The position numbers and the translations under genes are program-made. The notes beneath the pieces are model-generated. The model did not search any database. It worked only from the letters and a program-made list of their open reading frames with translations, and was not told the DNA's origin. Source: Pseudolysinimonas sp051954455 (GTDB lineage Bacteria; Actinomycetota; Actinomycetes; Actinomycetales; Microbacteriaceae). From it: a DNA stretch of 64,000 nt. Shown one piece after another: positions 33,931 through 42,177 of the stretch. The stretch's first letter is position 1; each line of letters opens with the position of its first letter. The stretch is taken from contig NZ_JBQCHS010000030.1 in NCBI RefSeq assembly GCF_051954455.1, forward strand, positions 79,344-143,343. Direction: 5' to 3'.

Positions 33931-35364
33931 TCACCGCCCGTAGGTCTCGAGGAAGCGCAGCCAGACCTCGCTGAGCGTCGGGTACGCCGGGACCGCGTGC
34001 CACAGCCGCTCGAGCGGCACCTGCCCGGCGATGGCGATCGTCGCCGCGGTGATCATCTCGGCCACCCCCGGTCCGACGAACGTGACGCCGAGCAGTACCG
34101 AGCGGTCCTCGTCGACGATCGCGCGCGCCCGACCTTCGTAGTGGTCGGCGAACGCGGAGGCGCCGGCGATCCAGGAGAGGTCGTAGTCGACGACGCGGGT
34201 GCGGTAGCCGGCCTTCTCGGCCGCCGCCGCCGTCAGGCCGACCGACGCGACCTCGGGATCGGTGAAGGTCACCTGCGGCACGACCTCGTGGTCGGCGGTC
34301 GCGACGTGACGCCCCCACGGCGCGTCATCGACGGGCTCGCCCTTCGCCCGGGCCGCGATGACGTCGCCTGCGGCGCGGGCCTGGTACTTGCCCTGGTGGG
34401 TCAGCAGGACGCGGTGGTTCACGTCGCCGACCGCGTAGAGCCAGTCGAACCCGTCGACGAGCATCGTGTCGTCGACGTGCAGCCAGTCGCCGGGCGTGAG
34501 CCCGAGGGTCTCGAGTCCCAGGTCGCCGGTGCGCGGGGTGCGGCCGATCGCGACGAGGACCTCCTCGGCGACGACCGTGCCGCCGTCGCGCAGGCGCAGC
34601 TCCACGCCGGCCTCGGTGCGCTCCGCGGAGGCGGTCTCGGCCTCGAAGCGGATCGTCACGCCGGCCCTCTCGAGCGACGCCTGCACGAGCTCGCCGGCGA
34701 ACGGCTCCTGCCCGGCCAGCAGCGTGGATCCGCGGACGATCATCGTGACCGCGGTGCCGAACGAGGCATACGCGGTCGCCATCTCGCACGCGACGACCCC
34801 GCCGCCGAGGATCGCGAGCGACGCCGGCGCGTGCTGGGAGCTGGTCGCCTCGCGGCTGGTCCAGGGGGAGACGTCGGCGAGCCCGGGGACGTCGGGGAGC
34901 AGCGCCGCGCTGCCGGTGCTCACGGCGACCGCGTGCCGGGCGGTCACCTCGGTGATCGTGCCGTCGGAGGACTCCACGCGGAGCCGCTTCGGGCCGAGGA
35001 AGCGGGCGTGGCCGCGCAGGAGGTCGATATGGGCGCCCTCGAGCCACTCGGCCTGGGAGTCGTCGTTCCAGTCGTGGGTGATGGCGTTGCGCCGGGCGAA
35101 CACGCCGGCCGGGTCGACGTCGCCGGTGACCGCCGTCGCCGCCCCCTGCACGTCCCGGGCCTCGCGCAGCACGGCGCCGGCGCGGAGGAGGCCCTTCGAC
35201 GGCATGCACGCCCAGTACGAGCACTCGCCGCCGACGAGCTCCGCCTCGACGATGACCGTCGACATGCCGCCCTGCACGGCGCGGTCGGCGATGTTCTCGC
35301 CGACGGCGCCCGCGCCGATCACGATGACGTCGTACTCGGCGGTCTGGATCTGCTCGTCGCTCAT
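33931..35364 (-). CDS. FAD-dependent pyridine nucleotide-disulfide oxidoreductase, class I, lipoamide-dehydrogenase-like
   Basis: 477 residues: FAD motif IGAGAVGENIA, redox-active pair Cys48/Cys53 in GGECSYWACMPSK, NAD(P) motif ILGGGVVACEMATAYASFG, second FAD motif LYAVGDVN and the C-terminal dimer domain. The catalytic His-Pro of the family (HPTxxE) reads AYPTLSE, so His is replaced by Tyr461 while Glu466 remains. That makes dihydrolipoamide dehydrogenase or mycothione reductase activity less likely; a quinone or other disulfide reductase is possible. TAGCGT lies 6 nt before the ATG. It is convergent with the SIP gene (9 bp). Confidence 0.88.
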   Translation of the reverse strand: MSDEQIQTAEYDVIVIGAGAVGENIADRAVQGGMSTVIVEAELVGGECSYWACMPSKGLLRAGAVLREARDVQGAATAVTGDVDPAGVFARRNAITHDWNDDSQAEWLEGAHIDLLRGHARFLGPKRLRVESSDGTITEVTARHAVAVSTGSAALLPDVPGLADVSPWTSREATSSQHAPASLAILGGGVVACEMATAYASFGTAVTMIVRGSTLLAGQEPFAGELVQASLERAGVTIRFEAETASAERTEAGVELRLRDGGTVVAEEVLVAIGRTPRTGDLGLETLGLTPGDWLHVDDTMLVDGFDWLYAVGDVNHRVLLTHQGKYQARAAGDVIAARAKGEPVDDAPWGRHVATADHEVVPQVTFTDPEVASVGLTAAAAEKAGYRTRVVDYDLSWIAGASAFADHYEGRARAIVDEDRSVLLGVTFVGPGVAEMITAATIAIAGQVPLERLWHAVPAYPTLSEVWLRFLETYGR

Positions 35365-35370
35365 GCCGCG

Positions 35371-35376
35371 ACGCTA
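35371..35376 (-). promoter_or_regulatory. Candidate -10 of the flavin oxidoreductase gene
   Basis: TAGCGT on the minus strand, 6 nt before the ATG, fits a leaderless transcript. Confidence 0.4.
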
Positions 35377-35439
35377 TCGCGTGCGTGCGGCGGCGTCATG
35401 GGAGCGGGGGTCGGCCGTCTCTCTTCACGGGAGGTCCCG

Positions 35440-35997
35440 ATGTCCGCACGTCCTGTCGTCGCCGTCGTGGCGGCCGCCGGGCTCGCCGCCGCCGTCGCTT
35501 TGCTGACGGGGTGCGCGGCGGCCGCCCCGAGCACGACCACCGCGCCCTCGCGGCTCGCCGCCACGGTCGCCGCGTCGTTGAAGTATCCGACCGCGCTCGT
35601 CGAATGCGGCACCGAGAAGGTCGCCGTACGCGCCGGCGGCGTCGCCCGCTGCCGGCTCACGGAGGGCGACAAGGTCTACGCCGTCACCGTCCGGTTCTCG
35701 AGCGTCAAGGGGACGCACTACCGCTTCGACGCCCGCGTCGCGAGCACGCCGATGCGCACTCTGGCCACACCGAAGAGCGTGGGCGGCGACGCGGTCGCTC
35801 AGCTGGCGGCCCAGGCGCTCGCGCCGAAGATCGGCTTCACGCCGCAGCTGGCCTGCGCCGACGGGCAGGTGCCGCTCACGGTCGGCTTCGTCGAGCGGTG
35901 CCGGTTCGCGGCGGACGACGGCGACCACGTCGCCGAGGTCACGCTCAGCGCCTGGGACGGGTCGACCTACAGCGTCACCGCGAAGGTCGTGAGCTGA
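35440..35997 (+). CDS. Lipoprotein with two DUF4333-like repeats
   Basis: 185 residues with a lipoprotein signal peptide (about 1-25, lipobox LTGC). Two similar halves follow, each with a Cys pair 15-16 residues apart: VECGTEKVAVRAGGVARC (about 51-68) and LACADGQVPLTVGFVERC (about 137-154), a pattern of DUF4333. The Cys pairs could form disulfides outside the membrane. Function unknown. ATG preceded by GGGAGG. The last 23 bp overlap the convergent arginase-family gene. Confidence 0.82.
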   Translation: MSARPVVAVVAAAGLAAAVALLTGCAAAAPSTTTAPSRLAATVAASLKYPTALVECGTEKVAVRAGGVARCRLTEGDKVYAVTVRFSSVKGTHYRFDARVASTPMRTLATPKSVGGDAVAQLAAQALAPKIGFTPQLACADGQVPLTVGFVERCRFAADDGDHVAEVTLSAWDGSTYSVTAKVVS

Positions 35998-36781
35998 GCG
36001 CGCCGATGAGGCGCAGGATCGTCGGGCCGTCCTCCGCGAGGTCGTCGTCACCGGTGGGCGCGTAGGAGGCGATCGTCGCGCCGGCCACCTCGAACCGCGC
36101 CGCGAGCGCGCGGACCGCGGCGATCAGCCGGTCCGCGGCGACGCCGAACGGCTCCGGCTCGAGCAGGCCGCGGAGCTCCGCCGGGTCGAGCACGTCGAGG
36201 TCGAGGTGGAGGTAGACCGCGTCGGCGCCGGTGGCCGCGACGGTGGTGACCAGGGCGTCGGCGTCGACCGCGTCCGCCGCGAGACGCACGATGCCCGCGG
36301 TCGTCGCGAAGCGGTCCTCCTCCGGATCCCACGATCGGGCCCCGGCGAGCACCGTGCGTGAGGCCTCCAACGGCCCCTCCGAGATCAGGGAGCGCAGCAC
36401 CATGCCCGAATAGGCGCCCGAGGGCGAGGTCGCCGCGGTGTTGAGATCGGGCTGCGCGTCGAACCACACGACCGCGAGACCGGGGTGCCGATCGGCGGCA
36501 TGACGGATCGCCGCGTCCGACACGGAGCAGTCGCCCCCGATCACGACGGCCGGCCCGTCGAGCTCGCCGAGCGCGTCGGCGAGCCGCTCGCGGACGAGCT
36601 GCAGCGAGCTGAAGCGGGCGATGCCCGTGCCCTGGTCGTCACCCGCCTCGAGCGGCACGGCGACCTCGCGGGTGGCCTGAGGCGGCAGGTCGCCGCGCAG
36701 CGCCGCCGCGCCCTCCGCGAGCCGCATCGCGCGCGACGACGGGGACCCCTGCCACTGCGGGACGACGACGAAGTTCAGCAT
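35975..36781 (-). CDS. Arginase/agmatinase/formiminoglutamase family protein with altered metal ligands
   Basis: 268 residues of the ureohydrolase fold: GGDCSVS (82-88) in place of GGDH, WFDAQPDLNT (106-115) in place of DAHxD, and HLDLDVLDP (about 193-201) matching the SxDxDxxDP motif. Two of the usual Mn-binding His are therefore Cys85 and Gln110. Cys at the first position occurs in actinobacterial members; Gln at the second is less usual and may weaken or change metal binding. Activity on arginine or agmatine is doubtful. Overlaps the lipoprotein gene by 23 bp at its 3' end. Confidence 0.8.
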   Translation of the reverse strand: MLNFVVVPQWQGSPSSRAMRLAEGAAALRGDLPPQATREVAVPLEAGDDQGTGIARFSSLQLVRERLADALGELDGPAVVIGGDCSVSDAAIRHAADRHPGLAVVWFDAQPDLNTAATSPSGAYSGMVLRSLISEGPLEASRTVLAGARSWDPEEDRFATTAGIVRLAADAVDADALVTTVAATGADAVYLHLDLDVLDPAELRGLLEPEPFGVAADRLIAAVRALAARFEVAGATIASYAPTGDDDLAEDGPTILRLIGALSSRPSR

Positions 36782-36866
36782 CCGCCCATCTCAGCAGACC
36801 GAGGGCCGGTCGGGCTGGTCGAAATCCGCGAGCACGGCGGTTCGGACGGGCTCGACCCCGCCTCGG

Positions 36867-38744
36867 TCACCCGCGGAGGCGCGTCCGGAGCTCCGCGAGC
36901 TGGGCGTGCAGCGCGTCCGGCACCCGGTCGCCGAAGGAGGCGAAGAACCGCTCCGCGTCGTCGGCCTCGGCGAGCCCGGCCTCCGCGTCGATCCGGAACA
37001 GCTCGGCGAGCGCGGCGTCGTCGACGCCGGACCCCTCGAGATCCAGCGCGCCCTCGGCCGGGATCCAGCCCACGGGGCTCGCGGCCGCGGCGGCCCGTCC
37101 CTCGACGCGCTCGAGGATCCAGGCGAGCACGCGCGCGTTGTCGCCGAACCCCGGCCACAGGAACGCGCCGCCGGCGTCCTTGCGGAACCAGTTGACCTGG
37201 AACACCCGCGGCACCCCGCCGGTGCCGCGCAGGCGCCGGCCGATCTCGAGCCAGTGGGACCAGTAGTCGGCCATGTTGTAGCCGCAGAAGGGGAGCATCG
37301 CGAACGGATCGCGCCGCAGCTCCCCGACGGTGCCCTCGGCGGCCGCCGTCCTCTCGGACGAGATCGTGGCGCCCATGAAGACGCCGTGCTCCCAATCCCG
37401 CGCCTCCGCCACCAGAGGCACGTTGGTCGCACGGCGACCGCCGAAGATGATCGCGTCGATGACGACGCCCCGCGGGTCGTCCCAGTTGTCCGAGATGGAC
37501 GGCGACTGGGCGGCGCTCACGGTGAAGCGGGAGTTCGGATGCGCGGCGGGACGGCCGGACGCCGGCGTCCAGTGCTCGCCGGTCCAGTCGACGAGGTGGT
37601 CGGGCGCCCGGTCGGTGAGCCCCTCCCACCAGACGTCGCCGTCGTCGCGCACCGCGACGTTGGTGAAGATGGTGTTGCCCCAGAGCGTGTCGACGGCGGT
37701 CCGGTTGGTGCTGACGCCGGTGCCCGGCGCGACGCCGAAGAAGCCGGCCTCGGGGTTGATCGCGCGGAGCCGGCCGTCCGGCCCGACGGCGAGCCAGGCG
37801 ATGTCGTCGCCGACGGTCTCGACCGTCCAGCCGGGGATCGTCGGCTGCAGCATCGCGAAGTTCGTCTTCCCGCAGGCGCTCGGGAACGCGGCGGCGACGT
37901 GGAACACGCGGCCGGACGGGTTGGTGACCTTGATGATGAGCATGTGCTCGGCGAGCCAGCCCTCGTCGCGCGCCATCACGCTGGCGATCCGCAGGGCGAA
38001 CGCCTTCTTGGCGAGCAGCGCGTTGCCGCCGTACGCGGAGCCGAACGACCAGATCTCGCGGGTCTCCGGGAAGTGCGAGATGTACTTGACCGGATTGCAG
38101 GGCCACGCGACGTCGTCCTCGCCCTCGGCGAGCGGGGCGCCGACCGAGTGCGCGCACGGCACCCACTCGGTGTCGGGACCGATCTGCGCGAGCGCCTCGG
38201 CGCCCATCCGCGTCATGATGCCGGTCGACACGACGACGTAGGGGGAGTCGGTGACCTGCACGCCGATCCGCGACATCGGGCTGCCGATCGGGCCCATCGA
38301 GTAGGCGATGACGTACATGGTGCGGCCGCGCATCGAGCCCGCGAACAGCGGTTCGAGGGTCGCCCGCATCTCGTCGGGGGCGACCCAGTTGTTGGTGGGG
38401 CCGGCGTCCGCCTCGTTGGCGGAGCAGATGAACGTGCGCGATTCGACGCGGGCCACGTCGTCGGGGTGGCTGCGGGCCACGAAGCTGTAGGGGCGGTGCT
38501 CGGGGTTGACCTGGACGAGCGTGCCGCGCTCCACCATCCCGCGGATGAGCGCGTCCTGCTCGGCGCGCGACCCGTCGACCCAGACCACGCGGTCGGGCGT
38601 CGTCAGCGCGGCCATGCGCGAGACCCAGGCGGCCACGCCCGGATCGGTGCCGGCCGGGGCGGCCACGGGCGGGATCACGGGGATCGGCCCCGAGAGCGGA
38701 GCCGACGCGCCGGCGTCGGCTCGGGTGTCGTCGAGCAGGGTCAT
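36867..38744 (-). CDS. pckG: Phosphoenolpyruvate carboxykinase (GTP)
   Basis: Converts oxaloacetate and GTP to phosphoenolpyruvate, the entry step of gluconeogenesis. 625 residues with FPSACGKTNFAML (P-loop with the reactive Cys), the oxaloacetate-binding SAYGGNALLAKKA region, GDDIAWL (metal ligand area), NPEAGFFGVAPGTG and NWFRKD. ATG 38744 is chosen for the AAGGAG 7 nt upstream; the frame runs open further 5'. It is divergent from a RamB-like regulator (132 bp), a layout that suggests direct control by acetate or fatty acid status. Confidence 0.96.
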   Translation of the reverse strand: MTLLDDTRADAGASAPLSGPIPVIPPVAAPAGTDPGVAAWVSRMAALTTPDRVVWVDGSRAEQDALIRGMVERGTLVQVNPEHRPYSFVARSHPDDVARVESRTFICSANEADAGPTNNWVAPDEMRATLEPLFAGSMRGRTMYVIAYSMGPIGSPMSRIGVQVTDSPYVVVSTGIMTRMGAEALAQIGPDTEWVPCAHSVGAPLAEGEDDVAWPCNPVKYISHFPETREIWSFGSAYGGNALLAKKAFALRIASVMARDEGWLAEHMLIIKVTNPSGRVFHVAAAFPSACGKTNFAMLQPTIPGWTVETVGDDIAWLAVGPDGRLRAINPEAGFFGVAPGTGVSTNRTAVDTLWGNTIFTNVAVRDDGDVWWEGLTDRAPDHLVDWTGEHWTPASGRPAAHPNSRFTVSAAQSPSISDNWDDPRGVVIDAIIFGGRRATNVPLVAEARDWEHGVFMGATISSERTAAAEGTVGELRRDPFAMLPFCGYNMADYWSHWLEIGRRLRGTGGVPRVFQVNWFRKDAGGAFLWPGFGDNARVLAWILERVEGRAAAAASPVGWIPAEGALDLEGSGVDDAALAELFRIDAEAGLAEADDAERFFASFGDRVPDALHAQLAELRTRLRG

Positions 38745-38864
38745 GTCGTCTCCTTCCGGCGATGGTGGCGGACCGCCTGGCAAGATCGGTGGTGTCTTCA
38801 AGGATCGGGCAAACAATGCGCGGTCGATTCGCCTTCCCCCGGAGAAGATCCCCGATTCTTTTCG

Positions 38865-38870
38865 TATAGT
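38865..38870 (+). promoter_or_regulatory. -10 element of a leaderless ramB-like promoter
   Basis: TATAGT lies 6 nt before the GTG of the regulator gene. The stretch before it (ATTCTTTTCG) is the most AT-rich in the spacer. No convincing -35. Confidence 0.5.
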
Positions 38871-38876
38871 GACAAC

Positions 38877-40307
38877 GTGAACGATCTTGCGACGCTCGGG
38901 CAGCGCATCCGCCACTTCCGCACCGCCGCGGGCCTGACGCTCGACCAGCTGGGCGAGAAGGCGGGCGTCGCGGCGAGCCAGCTCTCGCTGATGGAGAACG
39001 GCAAGCGCGAGCCCCGCCTGTCGCTGCTCGGCACCATCGCGGAGTCGGTGGGGGTCCCCGTCGCGACGCTGCTCGACCCCGCGCCGCCGACCGAGCGGGC
39101 CGCGCTCGAGATCGAGCTCGACAAGGCGCAGGCGAGCCCCGTGTACGCCGGCCTCGGGCTCCCGGCGCTGCGGGCGGGGCGCAGCATGTCCGACGAGACC
39201 CTGCGCGCGATCGTGGGGCTCCACCGGGAGCTCGCCCGGCGCTCGCGCGAGGCGATCGCCACGCCCGAGGAGGCGCGGCGCGCCAACACCGACATCCGCG
39301 CGTGGATGCGGGCGCGCGACAACCACCTGCCCGAGATCGAGGAGCTCGCGGAGGAGCAGCTGCGCCGCGTCGGGCATACGACCGGGGCCCTCCAGCACCG
39401 CGCCGTGCGACAGATGGCCGAGGGCCTCGGCTTCGAGCTCGTGCACGTCAACGACCTCCCGCACTCGACGCGGTCGGTCACCGACATCGAGAACGGCCGC
39501 ATCTACCTGCCGCCGGCCTCGGTGCCGGGCGGCCACGGACTCCGCTCGATGGCGCTGCAGGCGATCGCGCACCGCCTGATGGCGCACGAGGCGCCGACCA
39601 GCTACGCCGAGTTCCTGCGCCAGCGCCTCGAGATCAACTACTTCGCCGCCGCGTGCCTCATGCCCCGCACGCAGGCGGTCGAGTTCCTCCGCCAGGCCAA
39701 GGCCGACCGCAACATCGCGGTCGAGGATTTCCGCGACGCGTTCGGCGTCACCCACGAGTCGGCGGCGCTGCGCTTCACCAATCTCGCGACGCCGTACCTC
39801 GGCATGACGTGGCACTTCCTGCGGGTGCGCGACGACGGAGCGGTGGCGAAGGCGTACGAGAACGACGGGCTGCGGCTCCCGGTCGACGTGACGGGGTCGA
39901 CGGAGGGTGAGATCGTCTGCCGCATGTGGGCCGCGCGCCGGGCGTTCGACCGCACCAACCGGACCACGGAGTACTACCAGTACACCGACACCCCGGAGGG
40001 CACCTTCTTCGAGTCGACGCAGATCGGCACGAGCGCGAGCGACGAGTTCTCGATCACCCTCGGCGTGCCGTTCGCGGAGTCGAAGTGGTTCCGCGGGCGC
40101 GAGACCACGACGCGCGAGCGGTCGCTCTGCCCCGATCCGTCGTGCTGCCGCCGGCCGCCGGACGAGCTCGCGGAGCACTGGGCCGGCAAGGCGTGGACGA
40201 GCGCCAAGGTGCACGCGCACATCTTCTCGCCGCTGCCGTCGGGCACGTTCCCGGGGGTCGACGACCGGGAGCTCTACGAGTTCCTGGAGTCGCACGCCGC
40301 GAGCTGA
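38877..40307 (+). CDS. RamB-like XRE/ImmA-IrrE family transcriptional regulator
   Basis: 476 residues: N-terminal XRE helix-turn-helix (about 1-65; LGQRIRHFRTAAGLTLDQLGEKAGVAASQLSLMENGKREP), an IrrE/ImmA-like domain around 200-290 in which the zinc-protease HExxH appears as HRLMAHE, and a C-terminal region with a Cys-rich cluster CPDPSCC near 418. This is the architecture of RamB (short-chain acyl-CoA regulator) of corynebacteria and mycobacteria, which controls acetate and glyoxylate genes. GTG chosen because of the TATAGT -10. Divergent from pckG, a likely target. Confidence 0.9.
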   Translation: MNDLATLGQRIRHFRTAAGLTLDQLGEKAGVAASQLSLMENGKREPRLSLLGTIAESVGVPVATLLDPAPPTERAALEIELDKAQASPVYAGLGLPALRAGRSMSDETLRAIVGLHRELARRSREAIATPEEARRANTDIRAWMRARDNHLPEIEELAEEQLRRVGHTTGALQHRAVRQMAEGLGFELVHVNDLPHSTRSVTDIENGRIYLPPASVPGGHGLRSMALQAIAHRLMAHEAPTSYAEFLRQRLEINYFAAACLMPRTQAVEFLRQAKADRNIAVEDFRDAFGVTHESAALRFTNLATPYLGMTWHFLRVRDDGAVAKAYENDGLRLPVDVTGSTEGEIVCRMWAARRAFDRTNRTTEYYQYTDTPEGTFFESTQIGTSASDEFSITLGVPFAESKWFRGRETTTRERSLCPDPSCCRRPPDELAEHWAGKAWTSAKVHAHIFSPLPSGTFPGVDDRELYEFLESHAAS

Positions 40308-40329
40308 GCGCCGGGGCCGTCCGTCGGGC

Positions 40330-41415
40330 TCAGCCGAGGGCGCGTGCCGCGTCCGCGCCGGCGGCCTCGAGCCACCGTGCCGGGTCGCGGAGCGCCGCGT
40401 CGACGGAGCCGCCCAGCTCCACGAGTGCGGCGCTCCAGCATCCCGGGTCCGCGTCGACGCGGCCCGCGATCACGCCCGCGCGGACCGCCGTACCCGCCGC
40501 CAGGGCGAGCGCGTTGCCCACGACCTTGCCGGTGCGGGAGGTCGCGTCGAACCGGCCCTCGCCGGTCAGCAGCACGTCGGCGTCGCGGACGGCGGTCGTG
40601 AGGCCGGTGAGCTCGGCGATCGCCGACGAGCCGGGTTCGAGCGTCGCGCCCCAGGCGGCGGCGAATCCGTACCCCGTGCCGCCCGCCGCTCCGGCTCCCG
40701 CGGCGGTCGGGTCGCCGCCGAGCAGCTCCGCGAAGCGCGCGAGAGCAGCGTCGAGATCGGCCACGTCGGCCTCGGAGGCGCCCTTCTGCGGTCCGAAGAC
40801 GGCGGCCGCGCCGGTCGGGCCGAGGAGCGGCGCGGTGACGTCGCTCAGCAGCCGCACGCCGCCCGCCGGTGCGGGGCGCAGCCCCGAGAGGTCGAGCCGC
40901 GCGAGGCGGGCGAGCGCCGCCCCGCCGTGCGGGAGCTCCGCGCCGTCGGCGTCGAGGAGCCGCATCCCGAGGGCCGCGAGCGCGCCCGCGCCGCCGTCGG
41001 TCGAGGCCGACCCGCCGAGCCCGACGACGAGCCGCTCCGCCCCGTCGTCGAGAGCCCGCGCGATGATCTCCCCCAGCCCGCGGGTCGTCGCGCCGCGTGC
41101 GTCGGGAGAGGCCATGAGCGGCAGCCCCGAGGGTTGCGCGAGCTCCACGACCGCGGTCCCGTCGGGCAGCGCCAGCCAGTGCCCCTCGACGATCCGGCCG
41201 TCCGGGCCGGTCACCGGCCCGGCATCCGCGACCCGCGCGCCGGGCATCGCCGAGGCGATCGCGTCGAGCGTGCCCTCGCCGCCATCGGCCTGCGGGAGCA
41301 GCACGAGCTCGTCGCCGGGGCGGACCGCGACCCAGCCGCGGGCGATCGCCTCCGCGACGGGGGCGGCGTCGAGGGACCCCTTGAACGAGTCGGGAGCGAT
41401 GATGACGCGGGTCAT
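40330..41415 (-). CDS. Glycerate kinase, GlxK/GarK type I
   Basis: Phosphorylates glycerate to 2- or 3-phosphoglycerate. 361 residues of the family: IIAPDSFKGSLDAAPVAEAIARGW at the N-terminus, PQADGGEGTLDA, VVGLGGSASTDGGAGALAALG, ADVLLTGEGRFDATSRTGKVVG and VIAGRVD. ATG 41415 has GAAGGA upstream; the frame runs on into the tRNA gene, which rules out the earlier start. It lies 18 bp downstream of tRNA-Arg in the same direction, so it may be read from the tRNA promoter. It is convergent with the RamB-like gene. Confidence 0.93.
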   Translation of the reverse strand: MTRVIIAPDSFKGSLDAAPVAEAIARGWVAVRPGDELVLLPQADGGEGTLDAIASAMPGARVADAGPVTGPDGRIVEGHWLALPDGTAVVELAQPSGLPLMASPDARGATTRGLGEIIARALDDGAERLVVGLGGSASTDGGAGALAALGMRLLDADGAELPHGGAALARLARLDLSGLRPAPAGGVRLLSDVTAPLLGPTGAAAVFGPQKGASEADVADLDAALARFAELLGGDPTAAGAGAAGGTGYGFAAAWGATLEPGSSAIAELTGLTTAVRDADVLLTGEGRFDATSRTGKVVGNALALAAGTAVRAGVIAGRVDADPGCWSAALVELGGSVDAALRDPARWLEAAGADAARALG

Positions 41416-41433
41416 GCGGTCCTTCGTGTGCGG

Positions 41434-41506
41434 TGCGTCTGAGAGGATTCGAACCTCCGACACCTGCCTCCGGAGGGCAGTGCTCTATCCACTGAGCTAC
41501 AGACGC
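41434..41506 (-). tRNA. tRNA-Arg(CCG)
   Basis: 73 nt on the minus strand. The acceptor arms GCGTCTG (5' end at 41506) and CAGACGC pair perfectly, with discriminator A at 41434. The D arm is GCTC/GAGC, and the anticodon stem CTGCC/GGCAG holds loop CTCCGGA with anticodon CCG (reads CGG). The T arm contains GGTTCGAATCC. The 3' CCA is not encoded (ACCG follows). Confidence 0.95.
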
Positions 41507-41526
41507 GAGACCATCAGCCTACCGCG

Positions 41527-42123
41527 CTACGCGAGGGCGGCGATCACCGCGTCGACGAGCGTCTCCGCATCGCCCGGCTCGGCGAACTGCTGGGAGGTCA
41601 TGACGACCCAGTACGAGCGGGCGAACACGATCGCGGTGCCGGAGCCGTCGGCCGCGCTGAAGTAGCCCTCGTCGGCGCCGGTGTAGGTGGGCACGAGCGT
41701 GCTCGACGCGACCGCCTGGTTCTTCAGCGACTCCAAGGTCGCGGGGTCGAGTTTCGCCACCGACAGGTCGATGACGTCGTTGCTGGTCTCGTTCTGCCAC
41801 CGGCACGCGAGGCCCTTGTTCGCGACCGCTTGGGCGCCCGCGGTGCCGGCTTTCGGGGTGAAGGAGCTCAGAGCGACGAAGTTCGGGTTGTACGCGTAGA
41901 CGGTGTCGGGGGAGAGGAGCTGCGCGCAGGTCCGGCCGACCGGGGCGGCGGTGACCGAGGCGGTCGGTGTGGGCACCGCGGAGGTCGTCGGCTCGGTCGC
42001 CGGGGGCGCCGAGGGGGTGGAGGTCCGGCTCCCCGACGGGGCCGGACTCGGCGTGCAGCCGGCCAGCGTCAGCGCGACGGCGACCAGGGCGACGGGCAGG
42101 GCGGAGCGGAGGCGGACCGGCAT
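41527..42123 (-). CDS. Putative secreted lipoprotein of unknown function, DUF3558-like
   Basis: 198 residues: lipoprotein signal (about 1-22, lipobox LAGC), a Ser/Thr/Pro-rich stretch (about 24-62), and a globular part with a Cys pair (Cys66 in GRTCAQLL and Cys107 in LACRW). The layout is similar to DUF3558-type lipoproteins, but I cannot assign a function. The 3' end lies 20 bp from the tRNA gene. The start is 54 bp from the divergent argS. Confidence 0.75.
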   Translation of the reverse strand: MPVRLRSALPVALVAVALTLAGCTPSPAPSGSRTSTPSAPPATEPTTSAVPTPTASVTAAPVGRTCAQLLSPDTVYAYNPNFVALSSFTPKAGTAGAQAVANKGLACRWQNETSNDVIDLSVAKLDPATLESLKNQAVASSTLVPTYTGADEGYFSAADGSGTAIVFARSYWVVMTSQQFAEPGDAETLVDAVIAALA

Positions 42124-42163
42124 GGTCCGATCATCCCCGACAGCCCCGCCGCTGCCGCCCGGC

Positions 42164-42169
42164 TAGGCT
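42164..42169 (+). promoter_or_regulatory. Candidate -10 of argS
   Basis: TAGGCT lies 8 nt before the GTG of argS. No Shine-Dalgarno sequence precedes the GTG. Confidence 0.4.
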
Positions 42170-42177
42170 GGTGCGTC

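Noticed and set aside
36770..36781. AAGTTCAG near the arginase-family start as a third copy of the AAGTTCAGG element
   Set aside because: It encodes the first residues (MLNF) and no CCTGAA follows at 47-48 bp.
38745..38876. GCAAACAATGCGC in the pckG/ramB-like spacer as a RamB box
   Set aside because: Only loosely resembles the published AT/GC pattern; too weak to list as a site.
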